64,000 bases of DNA from Hyphomicrobiales bacterium (lineage in GTDB: Bacteria > Pseudomonadota > Alphaproteobacteria > Rhizobiales > Rhizobiaceae): assembly GCA_900468535.1 (NCBI GenBank), contig UBTY01000029.1, positions 37,231 through 101,230 on the forward strand, written 5' to 3'. The notes below the pieces were generated by a model that was not told the DNA's origin, ran no database searches, and saw nothing but the letters and a program-made list of their open reading frames with translations. The translations under genes were made by a program, and so were the position numbers. Shown piece after piece: positions 62,588 through 64,000 of this stretch; position 1 is the first letter of the stretch; the number at the start of each line of letters is the position of its first letter.

Positions 62588-62601
62588 TTGATATAGCGCA
62601 A
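62588..62601. promoter_or_regulatory. FNR/NnrR-type box between napE and petA
   Basis: TTGATATAGCGCAA has one FNR-like half (TTGAT) and one NnrR-like half (CGCAA). It lies 85 bp before napE and 91 bp before the petA start, so it could act on either. Confidence 0.5.
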
Positions 62602-62691
62602 ACAGGCTCGACGAAGTTGATCGTAGAGAACCGGCTGGCCGTCCCAGCCTCGGACTGGTCAAGTTCAACAAAATTCAAGGAAATACGCGTG

Positions 62692-63264
62692 ATGACTCGC
62701 AGCGAAGAAGACGAGACAGGTGGGCCGACCCGTCGTGATTTTCTCTACCTGACAACCGGCGTGGCGGGGGCCGTAGGAGCGGCAGCCGTCGCTTGGCCGT
62801 TCATCGACCAGATGCGTCCAGACGCGTCCACGCTGGCGCTCGCGTCCATCGAGGTCGACGTCTCCAGTCTCGAGCCTGGCATGTCCCTGACAGCCAAGTG
62901 GCGAGGCAAGCCCGTGTTCATCCGCAACCGCACACCGGAAGAAGTGAAAGCGGCTGCGGACACGCCGCTGTCCGAACTAAAGGATCCGGTGGCGCGCAAC
63001 GCGAACCTTCCCGTCGACGCCCAAGCTACTGGGACCGATAGGTCCGCAGGGGAAGGCAAGGAAAACTGGATCGTCATGATCGGCTCATGCACCCATCTCG
63101 GCTGTGTGCCACTCGGCCAGGCCGGGGAATACAACGGATGGTTCTGCCCCTGCCATGGCTCGGTCTATGATACGGCCGGCCGCATCCGAAAAGGTCCGGC
63201 TCCTGAAAACCTTCCGATCCCGCCGCATGAATTCGTCAGCGACGGCGTAGTCAAGATCGGATGA
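62692..63264 (+). CDS. petA: PetA, Rieske iron-sulfur protein of the cytochrome bc1 complex
   Basis: From the ATG at 62692 (MTRSEEDETGGPTRRDFLYL), after AAGGAAATACGCGTG, the product has 190 residues. It has a twin-arginine membrane anchor and the Rieske cluster motifs CTHLGCVPLGQ and CPCHGSVYD. It takes electrons from ubiquinol and passes them to cytochrome c1. It is followed 12 bp later by cytochrome b. It might be the only bc1 copy or a second one tied to denitrification; the window cannot decide. Confidence 0.92.
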   Translation: MTRSEEDETGGPTRRDFLYLTTGVAGAVGAAAVAWPFIDQMRPDASTLALASIEVDVSSLEPGMSLTAKWRGKPVFIRNRTPEEVKAAADTPLSELKDPVARNANLPVDAQATGTDRSAGEGKENWIVMIGSCTHLGCVPLGQAGEYNGWFCPCHGSVYDTAGRIRKGPAPENLPIPPHEFVSDGVVKIG

Positions 63265-63276
63265 TAGGAGCCCGAA

Positions 63277-64000
63277 ATGAGTGGTGAATCAGAATATCGC
63301 CCTACGACGGGCTTGGAGAAATGGATCGATGCGCGTCTTCCGCTGCCGCGTATGATCTATGACAGCTTCGTCGCATACCCGGTTCCGCGTAACCTGAACT
63401 ATGCCTACACCTTCGGTGCCATGCTTTCGGTGATGCTGGTCGTTCAGATCCTGACCGGTATCGTGCTCGCGATGCACTACGCCGCCGATGCAACGGTTGC
63501 GTTCAACTCGGTCGAAAAGATCATGCGTGACGTCAACCACGGCTGGCTGCTGCGCTACATGCACGCCAACGGCGCATCGTTCTTCTTCGTTGCCGTCTAC
63601 CTGCACATTGCCCGCGGCCTCTACTACGGCTCGTACAAGGCACCGCGCGAAATCCTCTGGATCCTCGGCGTTGTCATCTACCTGCTGATGATGGCGACGG
63701 GCTTCATGGGCTACGTTCTGCCCTGGGGTCAGATGTCGTTCTGGGGCGCGACCGTTATCACCGGCTTCTTCTCGGCCTTCCCGCTGGTCGGTGAGTGGAT
63801 CCAGCAGTTCCTGCTCGGCGGCTTTGCCGTTGACCAGCCGACGCTGAACCGCTTCTTCTCGCTGCACTACCTGCTGCCCTTCATGATCGCAGGCGTTGTT
63901 ATCCTGCACATCTGGGCGCTGCACGTCACCGGCCAGACGAACCCGACCGGCGTCGAAGTCAAGACGAAGACGGACACCGTCCGTTTCACGCCTTACGCAA
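63277..64000 (+). CDS. petB: PetB, cytochrome b (5' part, runs off the window)
   Basis: The ATG at 63277 follows TAGGAGCCCGAA and the frame is open to the end, about 241 residues. It starts [20 protein letters not shown] and shows [20 protein letters not shown] with haem histidines, then [14 protein letters not shown] and [11 protein letters not shown]. Codon use is strongly biased to CTG, ATC, GGC and AAC, unlike the genes to its left, suggesting a highly expressed core gene at the right-hand island edge. Confidence 0.93.
   Translation, partial: MSGESEYRPTTGLEKWIDARLPLPRMIYDSFVAYPVPRNLNYAYTFGAMLSVMLVVQILTGIVLAMHYAADATVAFNSVEKIMRDVNHGWLLRYMHANGASFFFVAVYLHIARGLYYGSYKAPREILWILGVVIYLLMMATGFMGYVLPWGQMSFWGATVITGFFSAFPLVGEWIQQFLLGGFAVDQPTLNRFFSLHYLLPFMIAGVVILHIWALHVTGQTNPTGVEVKTKTDTVRFTPYA

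Overview
The window reads as an alphaproteobacterium of the Rhizobiaceae type (Ensifer/Sinorhizobium, Rhizobium, Shinella or Agrobacterium relatives). The evidence is moderately high G+C, close protein resemblance to rhizobial NirK, NnrR, NnrS, NnrU, NorEFCBQD and NapEFDABC, and IS21/IS110/ISL3-type insertion sequence remnants. I cannot tell chromosome from megaplasmid. All family assignments come from reading motifs; no database search was run.

Region 1 (1-14000) is a defence-type accessory island. It holds a truncated OLD ATPase cut by an ISL3-type remnant, a PD-(D/E)XK-like protein of unknown role, a Gabija-like pair (OLD/TOPRIM nuclease plus UvrD-like helicase), an unknown protein, a predicted nuclease next to a TIR-like protein, a poly-gamma-glutamate hydrolase-like protein, and a retron-like module (PRTase-wHTH effector, candidate msr-msd RNA, reverse transcriptase). 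Region 2 (14000-16300) is IS debris: a truncated IS110 transposase and IstA and IstB pieces facing opposite ways.

Region 3 (16300-63300) is a denitrification and low-oxygen island. It carries oxygen-independent ubiquinone synthesis (ubiT, ubiU, ubiV, plus ubiD- and ubiX-like genes), tatA, nnrU, an iron uptake operon (ftrABCD), nnrR, nirV and nirK, nnrS, a DUF2249/MIP18/membrane-protein operon, hemN, hemE with a hemerythrin-like gene, norEF, a six-gene cytochrome c / B-type haem-copper oxidase cluster, norCBQD, and napEFDABC. The right edge enters petA-petB (Rieske protein and cytochrome b), which runs off the window. No nosZ is seen. Several genes between the functional blocks are decayed: RTX-like, TraR/DksA-like, PAS-domain, universal-stress-protein and Asn/Tyr-repeat genes.

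Nitrate would be reduced by Nap in the periplasm with electrons from NapC, nitrite by NirK and NO by NorCB, all fed through ubiquinone and cytochromes. HemN and HemE supply haem and UbiTUV supply quinone without O2. A 14-bp inverted repeat of the form TTG-N8-CAA (FNR/NnrR type) recurs in front of at least eleven of these units, which suggests one regulon driven by NnrR and/or an FNR/FixK protein.
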